Shown: positions 1 through 5,361, counted from the first letter of the stretch. The stretch: 5,438 bases of DNA from an uncultured Clostridia bacterium (GCA_937881285.1 CALGEU010000188.1:1-5438); one strand, 5' to 3'. The notes: a model not told the origin generated them from the sequence alone. Numbers and translations: made by a program.

Positions 1-125
1 ACGGGAGCGTACTTTGTCGTACGTGACCGTTTGTGCGGACGGTTTTGTAAGGAACGAAGTGACGGAATAGCGATTGTTACGAAGTCAATCGCGTCCACAG
101 CTATTCGCTCAATAGTGCCGTTTTT
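1..125. other. Non-coding, inverted-repeat-rich stretch downstream of groEL
   Basis: I see no convincing gene here. The stretch contains several inverted repeats: ACCGT/ACGGT (26-30 with 39-43), GCGATTG/CAATCGC (70-76 with 86-92, 9-nt loop), and GAATA/TATTC (65-69 with 102-106) enclosing the previous hairpin. CTATT/AATAG (101-105 with 111-115) competes with the GAATA pairing. The plus strand then runs into seven T residues at 121-127, so it could be the terminator end of a plus-strand transcript entering from the left, although the stem next to the T run is weak. On the minus strand, downstream of groEL, I see no hairpin followed by a T run, so a groEL terminator is not evident here. An interspersed repeat is an alternative explanation. 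Confidence 0.35.
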
Positions 126-1751
126 TTAGTACATGGAGTCCATTCCTGCCGCTGCAGGATTTGCCGCTGCCGGTTCTTTGATGTCGGTGACAAGGCTTTC
201 GGTGGTAAGCAAGGTGGACGCAACGGACGCGGCGTTCTGGAGTGCGCTACGCGTGACCTTTGTCGGGTCGAGAATACCTGCTTTTACCATATCGCAATAC
301 ACTTCGCGTTGTGCGTCGAAGCCGTAGTTTGCTTTCTTGGAAGAGATAATGGTGTTTGCGACTATGCCGCCGTCGATACCTGCGTTTGCCGCAATCTGAC
401 GAACCGGCGCTTCGAGAGCGCGGATGACGATTTTAGCACCGGTTGCTTCGTCGCCTTCGAGTTTTGCACAAGCCTTCTTCACTGCGGGGATTACGGACAA
501 GAGAGCCGTTCCGCCGCCTGCGACGATACCTTCTTCAACAGCCGCACGAGTTGCGTTGAGAGCGTCTTCGATGCGAAGTTTCTTCTCTTTCATTTCGACT
601 TCGGTTGCCGCACCGACGCCGATAACCGCTACGCCGCCTGCGAGTTTCGCAACGCGTTCCTGAAGTTTTTCTTTGTCATAATCGGACGTAGATTCCGCAA
701 TCTGAGCACGAATTGACGCAACTCTTGCCGCGATGTCTTCTTGTCTGCCGAAACCGCCGACGATTGTGGTGTTGTCCTTGTCAACGCGCACGGATTTTGC
801 TCTGCCGAGCATATCGAGCGTGACGTCTTTGAGTTCGTATCCGAGATCGCTCGAGATATAAGTGCCGCCCGTGAGAATTGCAATATCTTCGAGATACGCC
901 TTTCTTCTGTCTCCAAAACCTGGGGCTTTAACCGCAACGACGTTGAACACGCCTTTGAGTTTGTTGACGATGATTGTCGTGAGTGCTTCGCCTTCGATAT
1001 CGTCGGAAATGATAAGGAGTTTCAAGCCGTTCTTGAGCACTTGTTCGAGAAGCGGAAGAATTTCCTGAATGTTGCTTATCTTCTTATCCGTGATGAGAAT
1101 GACAGGATTGTCGAGTTCTGCACTCATCTTGTCGGTGTTGGTGACAAGATACGGAGAAACGTAGCCACGGTCGAATTGCATGCCTTCAACAACGTTGAGT
1201 TCGGTGGTCATCTGCTTGCCTTCTTCGATGGTGATCACGCCGTCTTTGCCGACTTTTTCCATTGCGTCGGAAATGAGTTGCCCAATCTTTTCGTCGCTTG
1301 CGGAAATCGAAGCGACCTGTGCGATTGCGGTCTTGTCTTCAACGTCCTTGCTTATCTTCTTGAGTTCTGCAACCGCTTGCTCCGTTGCGTACATGATGCC
1401 GCGTTTGAGCACCATCGGATTTGCGCCTGCCGCAACGTTCTTCAAGCCTTCCTTGACGATTGCCTGAGCAAGCACCGACGCGGTGGTCGTGCCGTCGCCT
1501 GCGACGTCGTTGGTCTTTGTTGCGACTTCTCTGATGATTTGCGCACCCATATTTTCAAACGGGTCTGCAAGAACGACGTCCTTTGCAATAGTCACACCGT
1601 CGTTTGTGATGAGCGGCGCACCGTACGGACGGTCAAGCACTACGTTTCTGCCCTTCGGGCCGAGTGTGATTTTAACTGTATTTGCCAATGCGTCGACGCC
1701 TGCTTCGAGAGCCTTTCTTGCGTCATCGCCGTATTTGAATTGCTTTGCCAT
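126..1751 (-). CDS. groEL: Chaperonin GroEL (Hsp60, 60 kDa subunit)
   Basis: This is the cytoplasmic chaperonin subunit, which forms a double heptameric ring and folds client proteins in an ATP-driven cycle with GroES. The protein is 541 residues, normal for the family. The ATP-binding signatures are visible: LGPKGRNV (30-37), DGVTIAKD (51-58) and GDGTTT (85-90). The ATPase aspartate lies in RIEDALNATRAAVEEG (D396), followed by AGGG (411-414). The apical domain occupies the middle of the chain. I place the start at the ATG at 1751, giving MAKQFKYG, and not at the in-frame TTG two codons upstream. MAKQ is the usual N-terminus, and AAGGAG lies 9 nt before this ATG. The tail is Ala/Pro-rich and ends AAAGMDSMY instead of the common Gly-Gly-Met repeat. 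It is the second gene of a groES-groEL operon, controlled through the CIRCE site upstream of groES. The identification is essentially certain. Confidence 0.98.
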   Translation of the reverse strand: MAKQFKYGDDARKALEAGVDALANTVKITLGPKGRNVVLDRPYGAPLITNDGVTIAKDVVLADPFENMGAQIIREVATKTNDVAGDGTTTASVLAQAIVKEGLKNVAAGANPMVLKRGIMYATEQAVAELKKISKDVEDKTAIAQVASISASDEKIGQLISDAMEKVGKDGVITIEEGKQMTTELNVVEGMQFDRGYVSPYLVTNTDKMSAELDNPVILITDKKISNIQEILPLLEQVLKNGLKLLIISDDIEGEALTTIIVNKLKGVFNVVAVKAPGFGDRRKAYLEDIAILTGGTYISSDLGYELKDVTLDMLGRAKSVRVDKDNTTIVGGFGRQEDIAARVASIRAQIAESTSDYDKEKLQERVAKLAGGVAVIGVGAATEVEMKEKKLRIEDALNATRAAVEEGIVAGGGTALLSVIPAVKKACAKLEGDEATGAKIVIRALEAPVRQIAANAGIDGGIVANTIISSKKANYGFDAQREVYCDMVKAGILDPTKVTRSALQNAASVASTLLTTESLVTDIKEPAAANPAAAGMDSMY

Positions 1752-1760
1752 AATCAAAAT

Positions 1761-1766
1761 CTCCTT
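1761..1766 (-). promoter_or_regulatory. groEL ribosome binding site overlapping the groES stop codon
   Basis: On the minus strand AAGGAG lies 9 nt before the groEL ATG, and its first two A residues belong to the groES TAA stop codon. It decides the groEL start in favour of the ATG at 1751 and suggests translational coupling of the two genes, which fits the need for matched chaperonin and co-chaperonin levels. Confidence 0.85.
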
Positions 1767-2049
1767 ATTCTACGATTGCGAGAATGTCTGCCTGACGGAC
1801 GATTACGACTTCTTCTCCGTCAATTTTGAATTCACTGCCTGCGTACTTGCTATAAAGCACGGTATCGCCGACTTTGACTTGCATCTTCACTTCAACGCCG
1901 TCAACGTTTCCGCCGGGACCTACCGCAAGCACTTTTGCAAGTTGCGGTTTTTCTTTTGCCGCGCCCGGAAGAACGATTCCGCTCGCGGTCTTTTCGTTTG
2001 TTTCGATCGCCTTGATGACGACTTTGTCAAACAACGGTTTTATTGCCAT
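1765..2049 (-). CDS. groES: Co-chaperonin GroES (Hsp10)
   Basis: GroES forms the heptameric lid that caps the GroEL ring and closes the folding chamber. The protein has 94 residues, the usual length. The N-terminal strand IKPLFDKVVIK (3-13) matches the family. The mobile loop, roughly residues 16-33, carries the hydrophobic IVL tripeptide (25-27) that docks onto the GroEL apical domain. The roof-loop region (VGPGG, 43-47) and the GDTVLYSKYAG segment (61-71) are also typical. The ATG at 2049 is supported by GGAGGC about 5 nt upstream on the minus strand. It is the first gene of the operon, and groEL starts 13 nt after its stop codon. Transcription probably starts inside the CIRCE element just upstream, so heat-shock control by HrcA is expected. 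No anomalies are seen. Confidence 0.97.
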   Translation of the reverse strand: MAIKPLFDKVVIKAIETNEKTASGIVLPGAAKEKPQLAKVLAVGPGGNVDGVEVKMQVKVGDTVLYSKYAGSEFKIDGEEVVIVRQADILAIVE

Positions 2050-2083
2050 ATAACGCCTCCGTATATGTGTTTCGTATTATCGT

Positions 2084-2110
2084 TTAGCACTCTTCGTGCT
2101 TGATTGCTAA
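2084..2110 (-). promoter_or_regulatory. CIRCE operator (HrcA binding site) of groESL
   Basis: On the plus strand TTAGCACTC (2084-2092), a 9-nt spacer and GATTGCTAA (2102-2110) match the CIRCE consensus TTAGCACTC-N9-GAGTGCTAA with one difference (T for G at 2104). It sits just downstream of the groES -10 box, covering the expected transcription start, the normal place for HrcA repression. The hrcA gene itself is not in the window. Confidence 0.93.
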
Positions 2111-2113
2111 CAG

Positions 2114-2140
2114 TTTATACCAACGGTTGCCAATTGTCAA
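2114..2140 (-). promoter_or_regulatory. Predicted sigma-A promoter of groESL
   Basis: On the minus strand a perfect -35 TTGACA (2140-2135) is followed after 15 nt by TATAAA (2119-2114). A register with 17-nt spacing would use TAAACT (2117-2112) as the -10 instead. Either way the start falls in the CIRCE element a few bases downstream, consistent with a vegetative promoter repressed by HrcA. Confidence 0.75.
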
Positions 2141-2191
2141 TATATTATGCAAGTTTTTTGAAAAAATTATGCCGATTTTCAAAAGTTGTCG

Positions 2192-2220
2192 TTGAATATT
2201 GTATATTTTTGTGCTAATAT
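2192..2220 (+). promoter_or_regulatory. Predicted extended -10 promoter of the dCMP deaminase gene
   Basis: TTGAAT (2192-2197), a 17-nt spacer and TAATAT (2215-2220) preceded by TGC form a plausible sigma-A promoter of the extended -10 type. It lies about 38 nt before the ATG at 2258. It is divergent from the groES promoter, with about 50 bp between the two -35 boxes, so the two genes can be controlled separately. Confidence 0.6.
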
Positions 2221-2246
2221 CATTTATATGAATTTTATACGCGCAC

Positions 2247-2252
2247 AAGGAG
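2247..2252 (+). promoter_or_regulatory. Ribosome binding site of the dCMP deaminase gene
   Basis: AAGGAG lies 5 nt before the ATG at 2258. It settles the start there and excludes an in-frame upstream extension to 2186, which would begin inside the promoter. Confidence 0.8.
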
Positions 2253-2257
2253 AGATT

Positions 2258-2707
2258 ATGAACAACTGGGACAAAAGATTTATGGACATGGCGGAACTCG
2301 TTTCCACGTGGACTAGTTGCGCAAGACAGGGACGCGCAATCGGCGCGATTATCGTAAAGGACAAACGGATTCTCACCACCGGATACAACGGTGCGCCTGC
2401 AGGCATACTCAACTGCCGCGACAAAGGCTACTGCATGCGCGACAAACTTGGAATAAAAAGCGGCACGTGCGCCGAAAAATGCTACGCCGTACATGCAGAG
2501 CAAAACGCAATCGTGCAAGCGGCGAAACTCGGAATTTCGGTTGACGGAGCAACGCTTTATTGCACGCATCAGCCCTGCACTATCTGCACGCGTCTTATCA
2601 TCAACAGCGGCATCGTGCGAGTGGTGTACAAACATCCCTATCCCGACGATTTTTCTATGGAACTTTTCAACGAAGCAGGCATTTCAGTGGAGAAATTTGA
2701 AGAATAA
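2258..2707 (+). CDS. comEB: Deoxycytidylate (dCMP) deaminase, ComEB-like
   Basis: A zinc-dependent cytidine/deoxycytidylate deaminase of 149 residues, expected to convert dCMP to dUMP in the cytoplasm and so feed thymidylate synthesis. The catalytic signature is HAE (79-81), with H79 as zinc ligand and E81 as proton shuttle. PCTIC follows (106-110), with C107 and C110 as the other ligands. The substrate-pocket GYNGAP (42-47) is typical of dCMP deaminases. C21 and C53 sit where phage T4 dCMP deaminase has ligands of a second, structural zinc, so a second zinc site is likely. Members of the family are often activated by dCTP and inhibited by dTTP, but this cannot be read from the sequence. The gene appears monocistronic, with its own promoter and a hairpin terminator 40 nt after the stop codon. 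No competence genes are nearby, so the comEB symbol reflects family similarity and does not imply a competence role. Confidence 0.92.
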   Translation: MNNWDKRFMDMAELVSTWTSCARQGRAIGAIIVKDKRILTTGYNGAPAGILNCRDKGYCMRDKLGIKSGTCAEKCYAVHAEQNAIVQAAKLGISVDGATLYCTHQPCTICTRLIINSGIVRVVYKHPYPDDFSMELFNEAGISVEKFEE

Positions 2708-2746
2708 AGTTCGGTTTGAGTATAAAAACAAAAATAACACGATATT

Positions 2747-2776
2747 AAACGAGTTGTTCGCAACTCGTTTTTTATT
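2747..2776 (+). terminator. Rho-independent terminator of the dCMP deaminase gene
   Basis: A perfect 10-bp stem (2747-2756 with 2761-2770, core ACGAGTTG/CAACTCGT) closes a TTCG tetraloop, and the 3' arm runs directly into a T-rich stretch. It lies about 40 nt after the deaminase stop codon. Confidence 0.88.
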
Positions 2777-2972
2777 GCCGCCATTCACCGTTTCGGCGAT
2801 ATTTGACAACGTGCCGTATGAAATGGAAAATTTTTTGCGAATTTGGCGTAAAATACGGGAAATATTTTCTTTGCAAATTGTTTATATATTTGTACGACGA
2901 AAGAGAAACAGTCTCTTTCACACACCTTAAAAGCCCCCATTTGTGTAATTGATAAATTACACCCCCAATAAG
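2777..2972. other. Gene-free stretch between two plus-strand terminators, with two hairpins
   Basis: I see no credible gene. Minus-strand open frames of 66-79 codons cross it but have no ribosome binding site or recognisable family, and they read through the hairpins. Two near-perfect hairpins are present. One is GAAAGAGA/TCTCTTTC (2899-2906 with 2912-2919, loop AACAG). The other is GTGTAATT/AATTACAC (2943-2950 with 2955-2962, loop GATA), flanked on both sides by CCCCC runs. A TTGACA at 2803-2808 has no well-spaced -10 box. The block could be a short interspersed repeat or a small structured RNA. Confidence 0.4.
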
Positions 2973-3010
2973 AAGAACCGCACACCGTGAGTGCGGTTCT
3001 TTTCTTTTCA
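2973..3010. terminator. Probable bidirectional intrinsic terminator
   Basis: An 11-bp GC-rich stem (2973-2983 with 2991-3001, core GAACCGCAC/GTGCGGTTC) has a 7-nt loop and is followed on the plus strand by TTTCTTTT. On the minus strand the same stem is followed by TCTTCTTATT. It lies between the convergent deaminase and glycosyltransferase genes and could stop transcription from either side. Confidence 0.75.
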
Positions 3011-3031
3011 AATTGTTTTGTGTTGCACGCG

Positions 3032-3060
3032 AAAAAACGACGAAAACGAACTACGTTTTC
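3032..3060 (-). terminator. Predicted terminator of the glycosyltransferase gene
   Basis: Reading on the minus strand, GAAAACG and CGTTTTC form a 7-bp stem (3060-3054 with 3048-3042) around a TAGTT loop. Four bases later there is a run of six T (3037-3032). It begins about 25 nt after the stop codon. The stem is A/T-rich, so efficiency may be modest, and the stronger hairpin at 2973-3001 could act as backup. Confidence 0.6.
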
Positions 3061-3085
3061 AGACCTTACAGAATTTGTAAACTTT

Positions 3086-4369
3086 TTATTTTGCCATAAT
3101 TCTGCGCTCTTTCTCGAGTTTCTTCCACTGGTCGTCTTTCGGTGAGATGAGATGCGTCACAGGGTCGCGCTCAAGCGTGAACGTCATCGGGTTGTTGTAA
3201 TCCTTAACGACGTATTTGCGCCCGTCGTCGCTTAAAATGAACTCGTATAGTTGCACCATCGATTCGATAGATTTTTCAAGACTGAAACGCTTTGCGAATT
3301 CGGCATATTTCGGCTTCATTTCGTCGTGCAAGGCTTCGTTGAATATCCAGAAATCAATCATTGTCGCAAGACTGTCCGCGTCGCCTTTTTTGAACGTGGA
3401 TTGCTTTGTGAGCGCAAATTGTTTCGTTGCGCACATTCTCGCGTTGCTTATCACTGGCACTGTTCCGCACGCAATGGCTTCGAGACAGGATATGGATTCA
3501 GTCTCCACGTCGCTTGCCTGCACGAAAAGATAGGACACGTTGAGCAAATTGACAAGTTCGGGTTGAGCCATAAACACTATGCGCATATCCACACCGCATT
3601 CTTTCGCAAGTGCTTCGTATTCTTCTTGTTTCGGACCTTTGCCTGCGAGCATAAGCACTATGCGGTCGCGGTATTTGCTCTTGCCGATTGCCCTAATAAT
3701 AAGGTCTTGTCTCTTCTCTTCGGTGAGTCGTCCTACGCTTGTGATTATGATTTTATCTTTGCAGTCTTCGGGTATGACGGGGTTTTCAATCGGTTTGAAA
3801 TTCGGGTCATAACCATTGGATACTATGTGCAGATTTTGCGGATAAAGATGCCCCATAAGCGTTGACGCAATACATCTAGACGGACAATGAATGTTGTTTA
3901 TCCACTCGGGACGATAATGGTAGAGTTTGAGCAAATGATACATGGCAGGCGTTGCCCCCGGAATGTTGCGCATATTTGCGTTGAACGTGATATTTTCCGC
4001 CGAAACGTGATAGCATCCAAGCACCGGTATACCTAGTTCGTGCGCTATGCGCGCGCAATGCGTGCCGAGAAAGAACGGTATATAGATATGCACAAGGTCA
4101 ACGTCTTTGAGTGCTTCTCTTATGCGTGCGTCGTTCGGTGACGCAAGCCATGCGTGTTGCTCGTCGATTATTTTTTGATAAAACGGGACTTGTTGCACGG
4201 GAAAAGTGACGAATTCCGCATTTATCGTTTCGCTTTCTTCGCCCTTGTTGGTGCAAAGCACCTTCACTTCAATCCCACGTTCGATAAGGTTTTCCACGAG
4301 ATGTCTTGCCGACATCGACGTGCCGTTGCCTTTATCGTGAAAAATATCGATGACTATTGCAATTTTCAT
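3086..4369 (-). CDS. GT4-family (GT-B fold) glycosyltransferase, possibly diacylglycerol glycosyltransferase-like
   Basis: A retaining glycosyltransferase of 427 residues that should transfer a sugar from a nucleotide-sugar donor. The N-terminal acceptor domain begins with the strand MKIAIVIDIF and a glycine loop, GNGTSMSARHLVENLIERGIEVKVL (about 14-38). The pattern of HVSAEN (121-126) recalls UDP-sugar:diacylglycerol glycosyltransferases. The C-terminal donor domain shows SVGRLTEEKRQD (211-222), AGKGP (242-246) and the EX7E motif of GT4 enzymes (E289 and E297 in DVETESISCLEAIACGTVPV). I see no signal peptide or transmembrane helix, so it is probably cytoplasmic or peripheral at the membrane. 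About 45 residues after the last domain helix (from about 384) form a charged tail of unknown role. The start at 4369 has AAGGAG 11 nt upstream. The gene is divergent from a TetR regulator, which may control it. The fold and family are clear; the acceptor and sugar are not. Confidence 0.85.
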   Translation of the reverse strand: MKIAIVIDIFHDKGNGTSMSARHLVENLIERGIEVKVLCTNKGEESETINAEFVTFPVQQVPFYQKIIDEQHAWLASPNDARIREALKDVDLVHIYIPFFLGTHCARIAHELGIPVLGCYHVSAENITFNANMRNIPGATPAMYHLLKLYHYRPEWINNIHCPSRCIASTLMGHLYPQNLHIVSNGYDPNFKPIENPVIPEDCKDKIIITSVGRLTEEKRQDLIIRAIGKSKYRDRIVLMLAGKGPKQEEYEALAKECGVDMRIVFMAQPELVNLLNVSYLFVQASDVETESISCLEAIACGTVPVISNARMCATKQFALTKQSTFKKGDADSLATMIDFWIFNEALHDEMKPKYAEFAKRFSLEKSIESMVQLYEFILSDDGRKYVVKDYNNPMTFTLERDPVTHLISPKDDQWKKLEKERRIMAK

Positions 4370-4422
4370 GTTTATATTCTCTCCTTATTCGTGCGCAATT
4401 ATTTCTATATTTTCAAATCACG

Positions 4423-4443
4423 AAAAAAATCGCGCATTTTTTT
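4423..4443. repeat. A/T palindrome with CGCGC centre
   Basis: AAAAAAAT (4423-4430), CGCGC, and ATTTTTTT (4436-4443) form a perfect 8-bp inverted repeat. It falls in the predicted 5' leader of the glycosyltransferase mRNA, about 60 nt before the start codon, where it could be a weak leader hairpin or a protein-binding site. Confidence 0.5.
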
Positions 4444-4460
4444 GTCAATGTGGAATAAAT

Positions 4461-4477
4461 CTTAAAAAGTTTTTAAG
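4461..4477. repeat. 17-bp palindrome in the divergent intergenic region
   Basis: CTTAAAAA (4461-4468), a single central G and TTTTTAAG (4470-4477) form a perfect inverted repeat. It lies 8 bp upstream of the TetR -35 box and about 25 bp downstream of the expected glycosyltransferase transcription start. With only one central base it suits a DNA-binding site better than an RNA hairpin. Confidence 0.55.
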
Positions 4478-4485
4478 TTTTATGT

Positions 4486-4515
4486 TTGACTTATGCCACT
4501 TGTGTGTATTATAAT
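4486..4515 (+). promoter_or_regulatory. Predicted sigma-A promoter of the TetR gene
   Basis: TTGACT (4486-4491), an 18-nt spacer and a perfect TATAAT (4510-4515). Transcription would start near 4522, giving a leader of about 110 nt. The -10 box lies inside the 16-bp palindrome at 4504-4519, so a repressor bound there would block this promoter. Confidence 0.75.
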
Positions 4516-4519
4516 TCAC
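4504..4519. promoter_or_regulatory. Candidate TetR operator overlapping both divergent -10 boxes
   Basis: GTGTATTATAATTCAC is a 16-bp palindrome with a single mismatched pair (positions 4 and 13). Its core ATTATAAT is exactly self-complementary and places TATAAT on both strands. A related sequence, GTGTATTATTAAACAC, occurs at 4589-4604 (13 of 16 identical). Position and symmetry fit a dimeric repressor site, and the adjacent TetR protein is the obvious candidate. Binding itself is inferred. Confidence 0.5.
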
Positions 4520-4537
4520 TTATGTAACAAAAGGCAA
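4508..4537 (-). promoter_or_regulatory. Predicted promoter of the glycosyltransferase gene, overlapping the TetR promoter
   Basis: On the minus strand TTGCCT (4537-4532), an 18-nt spacer and a perfect TATAAT (4513-4508). The -10 shares four base pairs with that of the plus-strand promoter, so two polymerases could not occupy both at once. The -35 is only 4 of 6 to consensus. A TTGACA on the minus strand at 4448-4443 lacks a suitable -10. The leader would be about 130 nt. Confidence 0.5.
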
Positions 4538-4579
4538 AGATTTGAAATTGATTTTTAGCCGCATAAAGAAACGTATTTT

Positions 4580-4612
4580 TCGGTTTTTGTGTATTATTAA
4601 ACACAGAACCGA
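4580..4612. repeat. Imperfect inverted repeat just upstream of the TetR start, containing the second operator-like motif
   Basis: TCGGTT (4580-4585) pairs with AACCGA (4607-4612). Inside, TGTGT (4588-4592) pairs with ACACA (4601-4605) around an 8-nt A/T loop. The inner part is the second copy of the 16-bp motif at 4504-4519 and also contains TATTAT after TGTG, a possible secondary -10. It ends 7 nt before the TetR Shine-Dalgarno sequence, so it could be an autoregulatory operator or an mRNA hairpin that affects translation. Confidence 0.5.
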
Positions 4613-4630
4613 CACACTTAGGAGTTAACA

Positions 4631-5227
4631 ATGCAAGAAGAAAAGAAACAGGACAGACGCATCGTCAAAACGAAAAAAGCCATATATCGCGCATTTGCGC
4701 AACTTTTGCTCGAAAAAGACATCAACGACATCACAATAAAAGACGTCGCGGACCGCGCCGACATCAACAGAAAGACTTTCTACAACTACTACGGCGGAAT
4801 TTACGACCTTACCGGCGAAATCGAAAACAAAATTCTTGAAAAATTCGAAAATGCAATAAAAGACCTTGACGTCAACGAACTTCTTCACGACCCCAACGAG
4901 TTTTTCAACAAACTCACCGACGTCATCAATTCGGACATCGATTTTTACGGACATCTCATGCGCGTTGAAAGCAATTCAAGTCTTGTCGTAAAACTCGTCA
5001 CGTCCATGAAAAACAAATTCAAAGAAATCATCACGCCAAAAACCGTGCTCGACGAACAAACTCTCGACATCGTTCTAGACTACGTCACTTCGGGCATGAT
5101 GACGGTATACCAACATTGGTTCAATTCAGACCGTTCACAACCCGTGGAATCAATCTCGCGCGCAGTCAGCACTCTCACCTTCCGCGGCATCAACGGATTG
5201 CTCGAAACAGCCAAAAGCGCTGAATAA
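4631..5227 (+). CDS. TetR/AcrR-family transcriptional regulator (DhaS-like, TetR_C_8 type)
   Basis: A dimeric DNA-binding regulator of 198 residues, the usual TetR length. The N-terminal three-helix DNA-binding domain spans about 9-56. KTKKAIYRAFAQLLLEKD is helix 1, and ITIKDVADRADINRKTFYNYY (34-54) is the helix-turn-helix with the conserved TFYNYY ending. The C-terminal ligand/dimer domain is all helical and ends with the GMMTVYQHWFNSD pattern (155-167). That pattern is seen in the TetR_C_8 group, which includes DhaS-like regulators, some of which are non-classical. The start at 4631 has AGGAG 6 nt upstream. The gene is divergent from the glycosyltransferase gene, and palindromes between them are likely binding sites, so autorepression plus control of the neighbour is plausible. 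The ligand is unknown. No clear terminator follows the stop codon. Confidence 0.88.
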   Translation: MQEEKKQDRRIVKTKKAIYRAFAQLLLEKDINDITIKDVADRADINRKTFYNYYGGIYDLTGEIENKILEKFENAIKDLDVNELLHDPNEFFNKLTDVINSDIDFYGHLMRVESNSSLVVKLVTSMKNKFKEIITPKTVLDEQTLDIVLDYVTSGMMTVYQHWFNSDRSQPVESISRAVSTLTFRGINGLLETAKSAE

Positions 5228-5292
5228 TCCGTCCTGCAAAAGCATACTAAAACGCATCACTAAAAAACAAATCGGCACTTTTGTGCAAACGG

Positions 5293-5321
5293 TTGACAAA
5301 AACTTGCAATAACACTATAAT
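5293..5321 (+). promoter_or_regulatory. Consensus sigma-A promoter of the tRNA-Arg gene
   Basis: TTGACA (5293-5298), exactly 17 nt, then TATAAT (5316-5321): both boxes are perfect at optimal spacing, as expected for a strongly expressed stable-RNA gene. Transcription should start near 5328, about 35 nt before the mature tRNA 5' end. Confidence 0.92.
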
Positions 5322-5333
5322 ATCAATGCTTAA

Positions 5334-5353
5334 AAGATGACGCAAGTCGTCTT
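5334..5353 (+). repeat. GNRA-capped hairpin in the tRNA precursor leader
   Basis: AAGATGAC (5334-5341) and GTCGTCTT (5346-5353) form an 8-bp stem with one T-G wobble, capped by GCAA, a GNRA tetraloop. It ends 8 nt before the tRNA, so it would lie in the 5' leader that RNase P removes. Confidence 0.65.
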
Positions 5354-5361
5354 GGCTAAAT

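Noticed and set aside
741..1829. Long plus-strand open frame (about 362 codons) antisense to groEL
   Set aside because: It lies entirely opposite groEL and the groES 3' end, its translation is rich in Cys, Phe and His with no recognisable domain, and it has no ribosome binding site. It is a by-product of groEL codon usage.
1483..2103. Plus-strand open frame of 206 codons opposite groEL and groES
   Set aside because: It crosses two well-supported minus-strand genes and has no family resemblance or initiation signal.
2186..2257. In-frame N-terminal extension of the dCMP deaminase
   Set aside because: The extension starts inside the predicted promoter, and AAGGAG sits correctly before the ATG at 2258.
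2084..2635. Minus-strand open frame of 183 codons opposite the dCMP deaminase
   Set aside because: It covers the CIRCE site, the promoters and the deaminase on the opposite strand, and it resembles no known protein.
2803..2808. Plus-strand TTGACA as a promoter for a small RNA at 2830-3000
   Set aside because: No -10-like hexamer lies at suitable spacing. A TAAAAT at 2849-2854 is too far away, so no promoter is called.
2772..3011. Minus-strand open frame of 79 codons (and an overlapping one of 66) in the gene-free region
   Set aside because: They run through two terminators and two hairpins with no ribosome binding site. The peptide sequence is what the hairpins dictate, so a coding role is unlikely.
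3251..3865. Plus-strand open frame of 204 codons opposite the glycosyltransferase
   Set aside because: Shadow of the glycosyltransferase gene, with a Cys/His/Phe-rich translation and no domain.
4443..4448. Minus-strand TTGACA as the -35 of the glycosyltransferase promoter
   Set aside because: No acceptable -10 box occurs 15-19 nt downstream, whereas the promoter at 4508-4537 has a perfect TATAAT.
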